The position numbers and the translations under genes are program-made. Positions 34,690 to 47,045 of a DNA stretch of 64,000 nucleotides are shown here, piece by piece. The notes below the pieces were generated by a model. That model was given only the letters and a program-made list of their open reading frames with translations, made no database searches and was not told where the DNA came from. Position 1 is the first letter of the stretch. Each line of letters starts with the position of its first letter. The stretch is from Reticulitermes lucifugus (taxonomy: Eukaryota; Arthropoda; Insecta; Blattodea; Rhinotermitidae), in NCBI GenBank assembly GCA_026260175.1, contig JAKCWW010000273.1:24639-88638 (forward strand), in the 5' to 3' direction.

Positions 34690-34815
34690 TTTCAAAAGTC
34701 CTGGATTCGACCCCAGTCATCGTCACCAAACTTAAAACTAAAGACCTGTAATATTATGACAACCAGTCACTAAAGGATGACGTGGAACCAACGCTTGAAA
34801 CGTTGCGTAGGTTAT
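34685..34815 (+). repeat. tRNA-like fragment and decayed GAAAC-type motif
   Basis: B box GGATTCGACCCC (34703-34714) suggests a SINE head. Further on, 'ggatgacgtggaacc' and 'gcttgaaacgttgcgtagg' resemble a degenerate member of the hammerhead-like group. Both are weak. Confidence 0.3.
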
Positions 34816-34929
34816 ATTAAATACAACTCTGATAACGGACAGCACATAAGGCAATACCGGCCTAACAAATGAACCATTGCCACTATGTTAATTTTAGTGT
34901 CAGATTACTTATGGCTTATGTACGTACTT

Positions 34930-34962
34930 ACATTACATTACGTTATATTACATTACATTACA
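34930..34962. repeat. (ATTAC)n tandem repeat, probable SINE tail
   Basis: Six or seven ATTAC-like pentamers directly next to the 3' end of the minus-strand SINE at 34966. Confidence 0.8.
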
Positions 34963-34965
34963 TCC

Positions 34966-35255
34966 CTTTTTTTTGTGGAGAAGGGCCCCGCAGCAAAAGC
35001 TACGGACGCACCGCAGCCTTAAGGCTTATCGTGCAGCCCTTGTGATGAAGTTGAAGAGAAAGACGATCAGTTTTCTTCATTTTTCCAAGTAATGGAGCAC
35101 CGGTGGAATGAAATTTACAAGGAAAAACCGACGTACTCGAGGAAAAACCTGTCGCAGTGCCACTTTGTTCACGACAAATTCCACATGGACTGACCCGGTA
35201 TCGAACCCGGGCCTCCGTGGTTACATCCCTGACACATGGGACTATAAGTTCAATG
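34966..35255 (-). mobile_element. tRNA-derived SINE, family 3, minus-strand copy
   Basis: On the minus strand: B box GGGTTCGATACCGGG (near 35207-35193), then 'tggcactgcgacaggttttt', 'cctcgagtacgtcgg', 'ttccttgtaaatttcattcc' and a 3' part running into the pentamer tail. The plus-strand family copy at 42488 shares 'tggcactgcgacaggttttt' exactly. Confidence 0.75.
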
Positions 35256-36944
35256 TTCAGTGCGGTACTGCCATTACATAGGTTACTTCGAATACTTAAG
35301 ACGAAGGCTTTAAAACCTGAGAATTAAAGCTATATTGACATACGTGTTCTGGGTTATGACACCGTGTATATTTTAGGGTTTGTTTGCCTTCATAACTTTA
35401 AAATAACAGTGCTGATCCTAAAAGCATAATGTGGTTTGATATGATATCAGGGTTTCCTTCATCGGGATTATTTTCATATCAAGTCTTTTATGATGTTAGC
35501 TACGTTTCGTACTTCTGTGCTTTAATTTCTGACTAACTAATTCCAATAACACATATCTATCTTGGAAAAATAATTTTCGCTCAGCCGGTCAACAAACTCT
35601 CCACGTTTTAAGGCAGCCGGTTTTTCGTTGCTGTTTACCCAACAGCTAACATTTAGACGCAATTCTAAACCAGAGACATCCAGTACAAAATATACCTACA
35701 GGTTTAAGATCGAATTTAGCAGGCTATTGCCTTCCCGTCCGTTCCTGGATGCGGCGTTTATTTTCTTATCTTAATTTGTAAAGCATATTTCGTGTGTATT
35801 TCATATCACCCATGATGGATATGTATTAGCTCATTTAAAACTTTTTTACTTTATTAATGTAATAGGCTTAATATTTGGCGAAAATTTCAAATTATGAAGC
35901 TCCTCGCTGTACACTTTTCTCCATAATCAATTTTAAAACACAGAGTCTTATTTAACTAATATCTATCTTACTTCTCTGCCCAATTCTATGAATGTCTCTT
36001 GGTTACGTCTAACCATAAAAGGAAATGCCCTCGTGGGATGCAGGTGAACTGCGAAAATATTGAATAAGCAATCATGGACGTCCTAATATGCCTAGCAATT
36101 TCACTCGGGGTTAGGGGCTAACAACTCCTAATGTTAAAATATCAACTGTCTACTAAATATTAAACAGGGCGGCGGAATTATACGAATTATTTAGTGAGCA
36201 GAAAGAATCACTTGTGAATGCAGTAACGAATCTACAAGCTCTATAAATTCCTGAAAATATGTTGGCTGTTCATGAAGTGATTGGCTTCGTAGAGAAGGAA
36301 TCTGCTTCATTTAGTTAGATAGGCAGGTAATAGGACATATATATATTACCTTACAATTTGTGTTGTGTATCATATCAGAGTGGCTTGCGGCTCTTTCCAG
36401 TAGCGTAAGTATCGTGGCTATTTGTCACGTTGCATAACGCATCTTTTTTTAGTTTATCATCAATGAAAGTCATAATCATCAGAGTTACAGCAACATGTAC
36501 AGAAACTATCAGTTTATTATTAAAACACCAAAGTTTCAAGAGACACTCTCCCAAACACACGCATGTACAAAAGCAAGTATTTGTACTTAGAATTTAAAAA
36601 AATAACTGCACTCATTTACTGACATTGATTTAATTATTCTGACTCATTAGCTGTTTAAAATATGATAATGTGTCGAAGTGCGTAGAGAGTAGTCTATAAC
36701 AAACCAGCGGTTATGATTCAAATGTGAAGGCTCGGAAATTAAAGGACTATTTTATTACGACTGTATAAGTATTTTATGTATTGTAGCTGGTTTTAATATG
36801 CTGTTTATGTAATCCGATTTTATTATTATGTTTTAAATAGCCAATGAGGTTGAATAATCAAATGTTTGTTTGCCAGATATGGCAGATATTTTTTTTAATT
36901 TTACAAATAAATATAAAGATTTAGTAAAGTGTCTTTGATAGAGT
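35256..36944. other. Unassigned AT-rich stretch
   Basis: No gene or known repeat recognised. Confidence 0.45.
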
Positions 36945-36990
36945 GCCTCTTCATGATGACCGGATTCGGTCGAAACATATTGGAGTTTTA
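36945..36990 (+). repeat. Decayed hammerhead-like motif
   Basis: ATGATGA (C lost), then 'ccggattcggtc' able to form a short stem, then GAAACATAT, as in the 14 kb copy, followed by TGGAGTTTTAATCATG. Core and cleavage site are not intact. Confidence 0.35.
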
Positions 36991-37199
36991 ATCATGTATT
37001 GCTAATTCATGTAAACATCGATCGTACTTCTGATAACTGTGACTTAAATTGATACTCTGGCTGACTTTCTTTGGAAGACTGTGTGTGACTTAAAAGAACT
37101 GGATGCTGTTCCGTGACTTACACGATGAACCGATGAAACACGTTTAAACAGAGCAGTTAAAACTACCGTGAGCTGTCAGGACTACCTTGTGGCTTGACA

Positions 37200-37385
37200 T
37201 AAATTTGGTACATTTAGAGGTGTGGCGTATTGTGGCTGTACCTGTGCACTGCGTGTTGCTTGATCCAGGGGCAGGGCGGAAGGAGTCACGCGTAGTGCCA
37301 CTGTCTGGCACGGCAGGAGATTGCGTGTCATATTGTAAGCCAATGAGAACGAATCGTGACCCCACCTCCTCACGTGACCTTTAAC
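37200..37385. promoter_or_regulatory. GC-richer patch with CCAAT and CACGTG motifs (possible promoter)
   Basis: A locally GC-richer island with GGGCGG (37274-37279), CCAAT (37340-37344) and the palindromic E-box TCACGTGA (37370-37377) spaced over about 100 bp. Open frames run on both strands here only because stops are rarer. No TATA-linked start or downstream exon was recognised, so this is suggestive at most. Confidence 0.15.
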
Positions 37386-37789
37386 AAAATTCCAAATGTG
37401 GGTGGAGAGTATATTAGAATATACATCGCCTTCACAACAAACTCACTTTGGATTTATAAGGCTTATCATTGTATCTAGAGTTTTCGACACCATTCTCTTT
37501 TACCGGACAGGTTAGCGTGGCGGTGACGCTATTTGCGTGTTTAGGAGGTGTCTCGTTCGACTCTCGAGTCAGACAACGGCAAGTTTCAGTGATGTATTTC
37601 GTGTTTTATTTTTTACTCCGTCCAATGCACCTTTGGGACATAACCTCACGCCATAACGCCACGGGCGTTTCCATCTAAACTTCTTCTAGTTCATCTTTCA
37701 TTAACCACACGATCATTCAACGCGATAAAACTACAATTTTCGGTACCCAGATCGCCCCGAAAACGTTTCTACTTCCACAAAGTCACAAA
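37386..37789. other. Unassigned stretch
   Basis: No gene or known repeat recognised. Confidence 0.45.
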
Positions 37790-37930
37790 GGTAAAGGTAT
37801 ATCAGTCCCTGTACAGGCCTGGACAGGCCCTGAGGTTTCCACGAGGTTCAGGCTCCCAGATATCAAGACAATCGGCACATGAAGATGTTAAGGTTGTCAG
37901 CCGTAGGCATCGGCCGCCTTTACCCCCCCT
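37790..37930 (-). mobile_element. SINE family 1, minus-strand 3' part
   Basis: On the minus strand 'gggggtaaaggcggcc', 'gctgacaacc', 'cttcatgtgccgattgtc', 'atctgggagcctgaacctc' and a tail 'cctttacctttg' match the body of 12820-13122 and the tail of 44363. The tRNA-like head is missing, as in a 5'-truncated insertion. Confidence 0.75.
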
Positions 37931-40707
37931 CCGGAAATATTTATGATTCTCATTTCTTTTAGAGGCTGAGAAGCTATACTTAGGAATCTATATGTATGTA
38001 TGTATTTATGTATGTGTATAGCAACACTACAAATACATTTTCTTGACAATAGTTTAGCAGTAACTGTACTGGGCTCACCGCTAACAACTTTTTCTGGCCT
38101 GTAAACGTGTTTACGATTAGGGTCTACCTCGGAATAAGAAAAATTATTTTAGGGGTTCCTGCATGGAAAGAAGGTTGGGAAACACTGCTGTTAGGTGTCA
38201 GGAAAAGGTGTGAGCATGGTAGCTATAAACTAAAATAAAGCTTAATGATTGACGTTTCTGTTACTAATTATGGGTTTACGCCGATTGTGGCATGTGTAGG
38301 TACTGGCATGTTTGTAATGAACTTACTAAAAGCAATTGCCTAAAATTCGGTCAGTATAACTGCTCTCGTCTTCAAACAGTGTATACTAACTTGGTGACTT
38401 TTGGTAAATTTATAGCCCGAATTTTAACTAGAGAAAATTCCGTCAGCTCAGCATTCCAAACTTGAAATTTTAAAAGCTTACACGGTTTCTTTAGTAGAGA
38501 TCGACTTGTTTCCTTTATGGAAAACTTCCAGTGCCTGAAGTGAAATTATTAGACCTCATAGTTCTTTCGGAAATTAAATAAAACCGCATAATTTGTATTA
38601 AATTTCATTTTTCCCTCTTATTAAAATGTCGACAGAAATATCCGTGAATGTTGCTCCTTCTTTAATTTTGTATTTTAGGAAACGTTATCGACAAATTTTG
38701 AAGCCCTTTAGAACAACAACATATATTTCATCACCTGTTCCACTTAAAATTTAAAATTGGATATTACTTAAGAATGAGTCTTTTAAAAAGAAATTTCAAC
38801 AAATTTATGGATTCTATCCGGTGAAGTCTTGAATAGTGTCTTAATAGTGTGCCACATATTTCCTAATCCCTGTCACATTCGTTTAAATTATTATGATAAA
38901 ACAAGTAATAAATACACAGACATATTAGGGTTAATAATTTTGACAAAGGTTTGTTTCAAGTAATATTAAATTTATATTTCAGGAACTGGTACTTAACATC
39001 GTTACGAGAATTACGGAGTTATGAGTCAGATGGGTTAAAACTAAAGTTCTTATGAATGAGAATGATATTCTGAGGCTTAGAAATACATAAATTCCAATGA
39101 TAATCTGCTGCCTAAGACTATGTCGCGTGTACAAAAATTAGGAAGTAAATTGTTTGGATTGAGAAAATTAAAGCCAAAGTAAATTCACTTCCTATGAATT
39201 AGTGACTTAAACACTGGTCGTCTGACGTTCTTCCATTGGAAGTTGGTAGCATCATTTATTCCCTTTTGTGCGGCACATTATGTAGGGAAGAAGAAAGTAA
39301 AATCTCGGTCTTCATTCTTCTTGCTCTTATATCCTTTCTCTGTCTTCACCTGCAGACATTATGCAAAATCAATTCTTTCCTCTTTTCTACGCCAAGCCTG
39401 GCAGAGTGAAGAAGGTTTGTAAGTTGCAGACGAGGGTAGGAGAGTCTGGGGAAAAGAATAGTCTGAACTGAAGTGGATTTTGGTTTCAGGGCAAAACGAG
39501 ATTGTGTGGCTTAAGCCAGTCCCTTCCTCGTCTTCTCTCTAAGATTCACTATCTGTGTGCAACACTTATAGACCTTTTTCTTTACATCTCTCTCTTCATA
39601 TCTTTTGTATTCTTTAGGTTTCTCTACACTGTTATCTGCACTCTGCTTTAAAATTCGTTGTGCTTGGTTTACAAGTGGTACCTGTATTCGTTGAATGAGA
39701 GAGAGACATGACTGGAATTAGGACACTGATGTACCAAAGTTACTATAGCAGAATAGTGACACAAGCGAGAGAGAATTTCAGTCAGCACCAGTCCGAACAA
39801 CCCACTATAAGGAGTAGTGTATACCAGTCTGTTGCCGCATTTATGCCAACAGAGACACGCATTCAACTGCATTATTTGCAATAGTTTCATTGCGATAACA
39901 GCGACTAACAAATGGAGTCCTTTGGATTCATCATACAAAAGCAAGAAGGCAAAAATTTGGTGTTTTCTCGTTTTTATATCCTCTTTTGTTTCAAGATGAA
40001 AATAAAGTCATACATTACTAGAATAGTTGACAAGCATAGTTCGGGAATAAATTGTCGAAAATTATACAGTTTGTGAGACTGGCTTCGAAGAAATAGATTC
40101 CATATGCATTAGGCAAGTCATACATTATTCTAATATACGTAATAGAACGTAGCAGAAAAAAGCTTGATAAAAGAAAGCAATAATTATAATTATAATTAGT
40201 GTTTTATTGGCAGTTTTAAATTTCTGTTTTTTTACGTCAACAGAATTTCTGGAAATGTTGGTTTCATTATTCCGTTATCTGAAATGAATTATTAACGAAA
40301 CGTAGTCGGAGTGTGACACAGCACATCTTCCCACACAGTTCCTAACCACAGCACTGCACTAAAGTGCCGGTATGTGTAGAGCCTACTAACAAAACGGAAT
40401 TTTCCTTTCATTCAGGTGTTTGTGAAATAGGTTATTTTTGCTTAATCTTTGTAGTAAAGTTCACGGTCCGTGCTAAACAACCAACTTTCAGAATCAGGAT
40501 TTTGCTGCAAAGGCGGACACTTTAGGTACACAATACTGTGTGGGGAAAATGGAATAAAAATATTATAATAATAATTTATTTCGTTATGAGATTAAGAAGC
40601 GGTTATTTCCTTATGTAGCATTCACTATTTTTATGTATAATGACGATGTTGTTTGTTTTCTGTAAGGTGGGAACGGGATTATTGTATGCTATTTAGATAG
40701 GTAAAAG
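37931..40707. other. Unassigned stretch
   Basis: Contains a (TATG)n-like tract at 37989-38017. The region 39250-39560 is pyrimidine/purine-rich but has no exon I can support. The frames at 39669-39944 and 39817-39999 overlap on opposite strands. Confidence 0.4.
37989..38017. repeat. (TATG)n microsatellite
   Basis: Imperfect TATG tetramers, about seven units. Confidence 0.8.
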
Positions 40708-41130
40708 TCATGAAGTTTTATGTTTTAGTATTTTTGGAAAATCTCTCTAGAAAATTGAAGTTTGATTAAAATCTGACAAGAATAACGGGTACTTTACACG
40801 AAGACGTCTGTACGTTTTTGACAATATCTCGCTCAGTTCTTCTTAGAATGAGAACTCTGTCAGACACAAATTGTAGAGAAAATAAAAAACAAACATTTTG
40901 TGTTGAATAAATGTGTTCCGAAAATCGTATCGTTTATGAGATAATGTGGAAAAATTTGGTAGAGCCGGCAGGTCATAGATGACAATAAAATACGGCGCAT
41001 GCGCTTTGCATGCTTGATAACTAAGGCTACAAAACACACTCAGAATAAGTAATACTCATTATTTTTGCACGGCAACAATGGTTACGCCAACGCGTCTCAA
41101 TGTTACGTTTGTACGTACATTGCCTGTCTT
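40708..41130 (+). mobile_element. 'MEQ' interspersed repeat, copy D (5'-truncated)
   Basis: Starts inside the unit at 'catgaagttttat' and then contains 'aaatctgacaagaataacgg', 'gtactttacacgaag', 'tatgagataatgtgg', 'aaatacggcgcatgcgc' and ends 'acattgcctgtctt', the same 3' end as copy C. A piggyBac-like 'aaagggttaa' lies about 125 bp further on (near 41262), but no partner end was found. Confidence 0.75.
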
Positions 41131-42487
41131 ATTTAATGATGTGTAGCGAAATAATCACTGTTTTTCTGAGAACAATAAAGAAGAAATAAAGAAATTCTGT
41201 GGGCAGAACGTAGAATTCTTTTATGTTATTCCTGGCAATACAGGAAGTGACCAGTAGGCTTTAAAGGGTTAATTATGCCTAGAACAGCAGCAGTTCAAAC
41301 CTCCATCAATGGTTAAATTTTATTACAATCTATCTCTGAATTTTCATACACATTTGGGAACAAAATATTTTTCTTTTTAAACCAAAGAGGGTTTTGTGGT
41401 GTATTTCTATAAAAATTGAGGCTCTTCTGCTGAAGGAAAAGAAGAAATCTCTGAATTAGACGTCACCGTAAGTTACATCCTAACTAAATGGATTGGCTTT
41501 GTGGTAAGAAACGTGACGATCCTTTTACCACAACGTGTTGATTGGCAACCCCCTCATTTTGTTCGACTCTCTCACAGAACTTTCGAACACGACCTCTTTT
41601 CTAAACATGTCACTGCAAATGTTTCCGGAAAGAAAGTCAATTCTGATGGCCCAAAGGAATTAATTCAGTAAACATTACCTTACGAAGAGTCAAATAACGT
41701 GTTAATTTTTTAATGTTATAAGAACCAAATGCGGCTACTGTAACGCAAGGCTTTTCAAGTTCCCTTTTTGCCTTCTGCTAAATTTCAATATGAAACAACG
41801 GAATATATTGCCAGTATTGCAATCTGCTATTGTTCCTTATTGATGTCACCAAGCCTCTGCTGTACATTTGGAGGAGATGGTTTGAGGGAGTCCCTAGGGT
41901 CGCTTATTGGAAAAAAAGAAAAGTCTCAAGTAAACCACAGTAGTAGCAGAAAACTCAGGAAAATGGCTAATTTTTTGCTCTCCTTAGCCTCCCGCTTCTC
42001 TGTTTCTGTCCGTCCATCTTCTTCTTATGTGTCTCCACATAGCAGAAGGAAGAGGAAATACGTCACTCTGATGGATTCCAACTTCGATAACGCCTACCCT
42101 GATTTCAGTTTGGATGCGCTTCCTTGAGGGACTTCTGCAGTATCCGCAGTGATTTTATCAATCATAGCAAACAAAGATACACGTGTCTGTATTTTTGGTA
42201 GCTACTACACGACACTCTGTCATGCTTTGTTGTTTAATGATTGGTGCATCGATATTAAGTAAGTGTCAGTGTAAAAGGTTGGGAAATTCTCACATTCGGT
42301 TTTAAGTTACCATTCTGTCTGTCAGTTTTGGAAGATGGCCATAACGTCGTATAAGCCTCAGATGCTGTAGGCAATGCTAGCCGTGTCTACACGATGCCTT
42401 TGGTGTCCGTGACACTGCAAATGTTGGTGGTCGGTTTTATTCAAATTATATTAAAATGGACTTAAATTTTAAACAGAAAGAGGGGGA
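41131..42487. other. Unassigned stretch with a 119-codon frame
   Basis: The plus-strand frame 41768-42127 (119 codons, with HSRRKRKYVTLMDSNFDN near its end) has a basic, serine-rich C-terminal half. No domain recognised and no exon context, so not called. Confidence 0.3.
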
Positions 42488-42740
42488 CCGTGCCAGGGCT
42501 CAGAGGTTTAGTTGCTGGCTTCTCAACTTGAAATCCCGGATTCGATCCCGCATTATTCTGTGAGGGACATATGGTGGACAAATGGCACTGCGACAGGTTT
42601 TTCTCCAAATAATTCGGATTTTTCCTTGTCAGTATCATTCCGCCAATGCTTCATGCTCATTCGTTTATTTATCACACACGATGTTGTAACTTGTCAATTG
42701 ACATCCTCACTCAGTAACATATTTCAGAAAAAAGAACAGC
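42488..42740 (+). mobile_element. tRNA-derived SINE, family 3, best copy
   Basis: The head 'gccagggctcagaggtttag' and B box GGATTCGATCCCG (42539-42550 region) are followed by 'tggcactgcgacaggttttt', 'cggatttttccttgtcag' and 'atcattccgccaatgcttc'. The 102-codon frame starting at 42512 is repeat read-through. Confidence 0.75.
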
Positions 42741-44362
42741 GGGGTTGGCGCTCTTCCTGGCTGTTAATTTCGCTGCCGATTTCGGCCCTTCTTAGAGCGT
42801 GTAAATCGGAAATTCTATGACTCCTATAAGTATACAAGGAAAGGAGTAAATAATCATATGTGGCTGATTCATTCTTGAAAACGTAACAGTTTATTGCTTG
42901 TTCAAGAAATTCTTCGCCATTTATAGAGGAAAATTGTCATTACTGTGATTGCAGAATGGCAATGATCTCTGTCTGAGCCAGATAAATCGATTTCACGCAA
43001 CAAATCCATTTCTTTCAGTTTTCGTTTCATATTTTCATTTCAACTATATCTAGGTCTTCAAAATAATCTCTTTATTTATATTTCAGATTAAATTTTTTGC
43101 TCATTTTTGCAATCTTATCCCACCTCTTCCTTATTTATTTTATCACCTAATAATAATTGTAAACAGGAAAGTGACGAAATATCTATTTCCTGTCAAACAA
43201 ATTCAGGACTGACGAGTAATATAAGGTTAATTTAGGTAAAAATTTTAAACTTAAGAAAAACTTTGAAGGTTTAAATTACATGAGTATTTTATGTCTGGTC
43301 TTTGAATGGACACGGAATAGTTTCTCTGTAAAGTAACAACTAAATTTTTACATAAATAATTTAAAAGAACCTTAACATTAATTGGTTAAATTATATATTA
43401 TATATTATATAAATATTGTGTTTATAATAATTTACCTTCCATTCTTCTAACTAAATGCCTGCATTTAAAATGTACAAATTTATAGCACCATAAGATAGTA
43501 CTACATTTGCAACTAGGTTTATCTTTCTAACGCAAAGCACACACTTTTATGAAATGTGTAAAGAAATGTTGCTGGAGAGTTAGGAAGGATCGTCAGGCTG
43601 AATAAATATGAATGTGTCTATCATAATTTGCACACGTCACCAGATAATTAGCCTGATCAAATCAAGGAAACTGAAATGAGCGAGACATACAGCATGCAGT
43701 ATTTTTCGTAAAACCGAAGACTAGCCATCAATTGGGCGACCGACCTTTGAACATATGACTAGATTGAGATGAGTCTTGAAGGAGACTGGATTATATCCAT
43801 CTGGCCAGCGGCTGGCTCCTCTGACCACCGTAACGAGTATTAAGGTTTCATAAAAGACGGTACTTTTCTTGTCCATCTCAGCAACTATCAGTTTCTGAGG
43901 AAAGAAACAACATAATTCACTTAATAATTATTTATTCGTGTATTATGTAGTAAAATTCGTCAGCATCATCTTCAGATATAATTCGTTGTTTGCGATTGAT
44001 CGATGTAAAATTCAACACAAAGAGAAATGACTTAAGGGTGGTGGGTGGCATGGAGAATGCTCATTGTTGGTGTTCTATATGGCGTCAGGAAGTAAGGCGA
44101 CATTTGTCGAAATTGTGATAGATCGACGTTGGTCGTGATCGCATGGTGCGTGTCATTTGTCACTTAAAATGCATTGCCTACTCTGTTTGGCCCTCCGACA
44201 TGTCTCCAATGTCAATATGGATCTTTTGTATTGCACGATGCAACACTTGTCTGGATTTTCACATATGTTAGTGTATTTACTCTTATCAGTAAAGTATTTC
44301 GTAGATCCACATGTAACATATCTTACATGCCTTTTAATTTCCTAATAACTATTATTGTAGTT
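42741..44362. other. Unassigned stretch
   Basis: AT-rich, with a (TATATTA)-like tract near 43390-43412. No gene or known repeat recognised. Confidence 0.45.
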
Positions 44363-44640
44363 GGGGTACGCTGTGACACAGTTGGTTGAGGCACTGCGCT
44401 AAAAGCCGGAAAGTCGCGGCTTCGATTCCCTATTGGTTCATTGGGATTTTTCAAAGATTTAATCGTGTGGCCTTAGGGTTGGCTCACTCTAACAGAAATA
44501 AGTAACAGTAGTATCTCCTGGGGGGTAAAGGCGACCGGTGCGTAGGGCTGACAACCTCGCCACCTTTATGTTCTTATTGTCTAGAAATTCTGGGAGCATC
44601 AAACTCCTGGAGCCCTAAGGACATTTACCTTTCATTATTT
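44363..44640 (+). mobile_element. tRNA-derived SINE, family 1, copy
   Basis: 'ggggtacgctgtgacacagt' (A box region) and 'cggcttcgattccc' (B box), then 'tctcctggggggtaaagg', 'ctagaaattctgggagc' and a tail 'acatttacctttc'. It parallels 12820 block by block but is more diverged. No clear target duplication. Confidence 0.8.
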
Positions 44641-46774
44641 TCGAATATTTTTATTGCCAGTGGAGTTTTTTGCATGTAAAATAATCACTTTAGCTTCTCT
44701 GAGAATTAGGTTGTCTCACTAACAGAAATGAAACGCAGTTAATATTTGGTATATTCACGTAGCTTCCTGATTAAACGTGGAAAATGACTTACGATCGGAC
44801 TGTAAATTAAGAGTAACAAACTGATCCTTCAGAATGGCATGACGAGTGTGTTTGTTAAAGAAGAAGTTGAAAATATAGCTTCAACAACTGAATACCGATG
44901 TGAGGGAACGGTTTATTTTATTCAGATAGTAACAACAAAATTTAAGACTTCCAATGTAAGTGACTGCAAAACTAAACCCATAATATATAGGACAAGGGAA
45001 AACAAACCTGATCCTGCATAGACTGTAATTAGGGTGTAGTTTTAGTTTTTAACTTCGTTTATCTAGTTCTTGTAACCAGATTGGTGGGTCTAGTTGACTG
45101 AGCTGCGTTGTTTTATTCTAATTAGCACAGAGAGAAATACTCAGATTTGAATATAATACGACAATGAAAAGTATACCTTTAAATAGCAGCAAACCTAGAA
45201 CTTACAAATGTATTATTTGTTACATTGCCTTCCTACTCCGGCTTTATACTTCTTTATTAGATCTTCAAATACGTTGGTGCAAAACTAGTAAACAGCACAC
45301 ATATCATAAGTCAAAGGGAAAGATTATATTCAATATTTCTTTAAATAAATATCTGATATAACACGTTTAAATAAATAGCGCCATATCTATAAGGGAAAAG
45401 TATTTTATGGTATATAAAACCTAAAAATATTTTAAAATTGTGTCACCTTCGGGAAAGTAATACTTTTCTATCTTAGCGCCAGGTAGTATTAAGTTTGGAG
45501 TTACACTGCACACACTATGACACAGTTCCTGAAGATGAAACAAGAGAATGGACTGACAAGACGTCTCCGCAATAGTTCGCTACTTTACCTCGTGCCGAAG
45601 CGTTACAGCCATAATGTGATCTCCATGTACCCAAAAAGCAAGGAAATTCGTCCTAACCACATAATGTTTTTTTAGTACTCGGAACAGCGATTATTAGCCT
45701 TCTCCTCTTATTCTCTTGTTTTCGAAACTTTGTATAGAAAAAATACAAATATTTTATCTAAGTAAATGAGGGTTGTGTCCAGTTTCGTAATGAAAAATGA
45801 ATTTATATTTTCAAGTAATAAAATTAAAGAGTCTGACTTTTACCTTTATTTATCTTAATTTCTTTTATCAAACTTCTGGGTGTCAATGATCTCCTCTGAC
45901 ACAGCTAGGTAGGCTTTCACCAGAAGTGTATTCAGAGGTTACGCACTTTCACTTTATACTTGCAGCGCAGTCGAATTCTGAAATCTCTCTGAAGCTTAAA
46001 AGAATCAGGCAGTAGTGACTTTCTTCATGTCTCTACACACGAAAGTTCTTAACTCGAATCTTGCCTTCTGTGACACTCAATGGACCTTGAGTGTCGATAC
46101 ATACTTCTGCAGGGTTCGGTAACACTTTGACAGGAATTACACCGTATGAAATAATATTATCAATTTGTCAGAAAATTTTGGGATTTTTTTTGTCATTTCT
46201 AAAGCTTTATTTTCAATATTTGGCCTAGGCTTATCCAGTCGTTTCAGTTGTTTCTTGTTTATGGAACTGGTGGCTTTTTAACGTGACAAATTTCTTGATT
46301 ATGCTGACTGTTGTCAGCCGAGTGGCAGACCAAAGTGCTGATAAGTTTAGTGCTGGTAATTCACATTGGTAATACGAAGTGTTAACACAGTATTTTGACA
46401 CTATCAAGGTTAATCATGTACGTACTGACCAATTATGTTTTGGACTGTACTTTTATATATTTGCTGCTGTTGAGCGATAAACCACAAGGCTAAGACATAG
46501 CCGATTATGGCAATTGAGCAAAGAATTTATCATTAATCCCTTACGTGTATGTAAAAAATATTAATATGCTGAAACCTTTAAATAGCAATATAGGTGAACA
46601 AGCATCAGGCTGATAAATTTTGCCTTGTTACTAGTATTAATAAATCCAATTTCTCTAAAGCATTGGAAGTCACCAGTTTTGTCGTTTTAAACAAACATTT
46701 AGAGCCGTAGTAAATGTCCTTGTATTCTGATTTAATCTACTGTATATTCTTAACAATCATACGCGTTCTCCTAA

Positions 46775-47045
46775 ATCCCACCCTCTCATGGGGAGAAATG
46801 ACTCCCTACCAAATAAAAAATTTTCTTTCCTCCATGTTTCAAACTACATCTCCACCCACCCCCTTCAAAATGTGTCCCTTATTCTGTCACAGTCTGTCAC
46901 TCGAACTCAGTGGCATCGATTTCCACCACCTAACCCCACCAACGCCCCCTTCTAAAAACCACCCTCCAAACACACGAGACATTTTCGTAAGATGCTTTAT
47001 CCCCTTACCCCCTTCCCCGCATCTTTTCTCTACTTTATATAAAGT
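46775..47045. repeat. C-rich low-complexity patch
   Basis: Dense runs of C on the plus strand (for example ccacccacccccttc and cccccttctaaaaacc), unlike its AT-rich neighbours, followed at 47075 by a purine block ggggaagggaagggg. No gene recognised. Confidence 0.5.

Noticed and set aside
41255-41266. piggyBac right end (aaagggttaa)
   Set aside because: No subterminal repeats and no partner end; could be chance in AT-rich DNA.
45529-45560. Hammerhead core (CTGAAGA..GAAAC)
   Set aside because: CTGAAGATGAAAC leaves no room for stem II.
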